Assembly: GCA_900546085.1 (NCBI GenBank) | Contig: URBS01000121.1 | Coordinates: 1-5,501 of the forward strand | Source of the DNA: an uncultured Collinsella sp. | GTDB lineage: Bacteria; Actinomycetota; Coriobacteriia; Coriobacteriales; Coriobacteriaceae | Reading direction: 5' to 3' | Length of the DNA stretch: 5,501 nucleotides | Shown here: positions 5,487 through 5,501 of the stretch, one piece after another | Layout: each line of letters starts with the position of its first letter | How positions within the stretch are numbered: the stretch's first letter is position 1 | The notes under the pieces: model-generated | What the model saw: the letters and a program-made list of their open reading frames with translations, nothing else | Database searches by the model: none | What the model was told of the DNA's origin: nothing | Program-made: the position numbers and the translations under genes

Positions 5487-5501
5487 GTCCTGCGGAAAGA
5501 T

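Noticed and set aside
1..5501. CRISPR array, tRNA/rRNA genes, prophage, defence or toxin-antitoxin system
   Set aside because: No spaced direct repeats, no tRNA-like cloverleaf and no accessory-type proteins are visible; all coding space is taken by four core biosynthetic genes.

Overview
This is a GC-rich stretch of bacterial chromosome carrying four complete genes of the aspartate family (threonine, lysine and methionine precursors): aspartokinase (lysC), aspartate-semialdehyde dehydrogenase (asd), threonine synthase (thrC) and homoserine kinase (thrB). Third codon positions are mostly G or C, genes are tightly packed, and strong AGGAGG-type ribosome binding sites precede at least thrC and thrB. 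My impression is a high-GC Gram-positive bacterium of the Coriobacteriia, something like Collinsella. That rests on gene style and general familiarity, not on any search, and should be treated as a guess.

Layout. Positions 1-84 are the region downstream of asd, with small palindromes and no supportable gene. On the minus strand lysC (2673 to 1285) is followed by asd (1110 to 85). Their 174-base gap is unusually structured: a perfect 11-bp AT-rich inverted repeat, an 11-bp perfect tandem repeat, and a GC-rich hairpin. A 104-base divergent intergenic region (2674-2777) separates lysC from thrC, which runs on the plus strand (2778-4295) and ends in a convincing Rho-independent terminator. A 204-base gap then holds a 114-nt near-palindrome with perfect 23-bp arms, whose right arm directly abuts the Shine-Dalgarno of thrB (4500-5381). 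A strong hairpin without a T-tract lies near the right edge (5444-5486).

How the genes work together. LysC phosphorylates aspartate, Asd reduces aspartyl phosphate to aspartate semialdehyde, ThrB phosphorylates homoserine and ThrC converts phosphohomoserine to threonine. The linking enzyme, homoserine dehydrogenase (hom), is not in this window, so the threonine branch is incomplete locally. The two halves of the pathway are divergently arranged and could share control from the central intergenic region.

The coding content is ordinary core metabolism. I see no new multi-gene system. The only observations with real discovery value are the non-coding structures, above all the 114-nt palindromic element in front of thrB.
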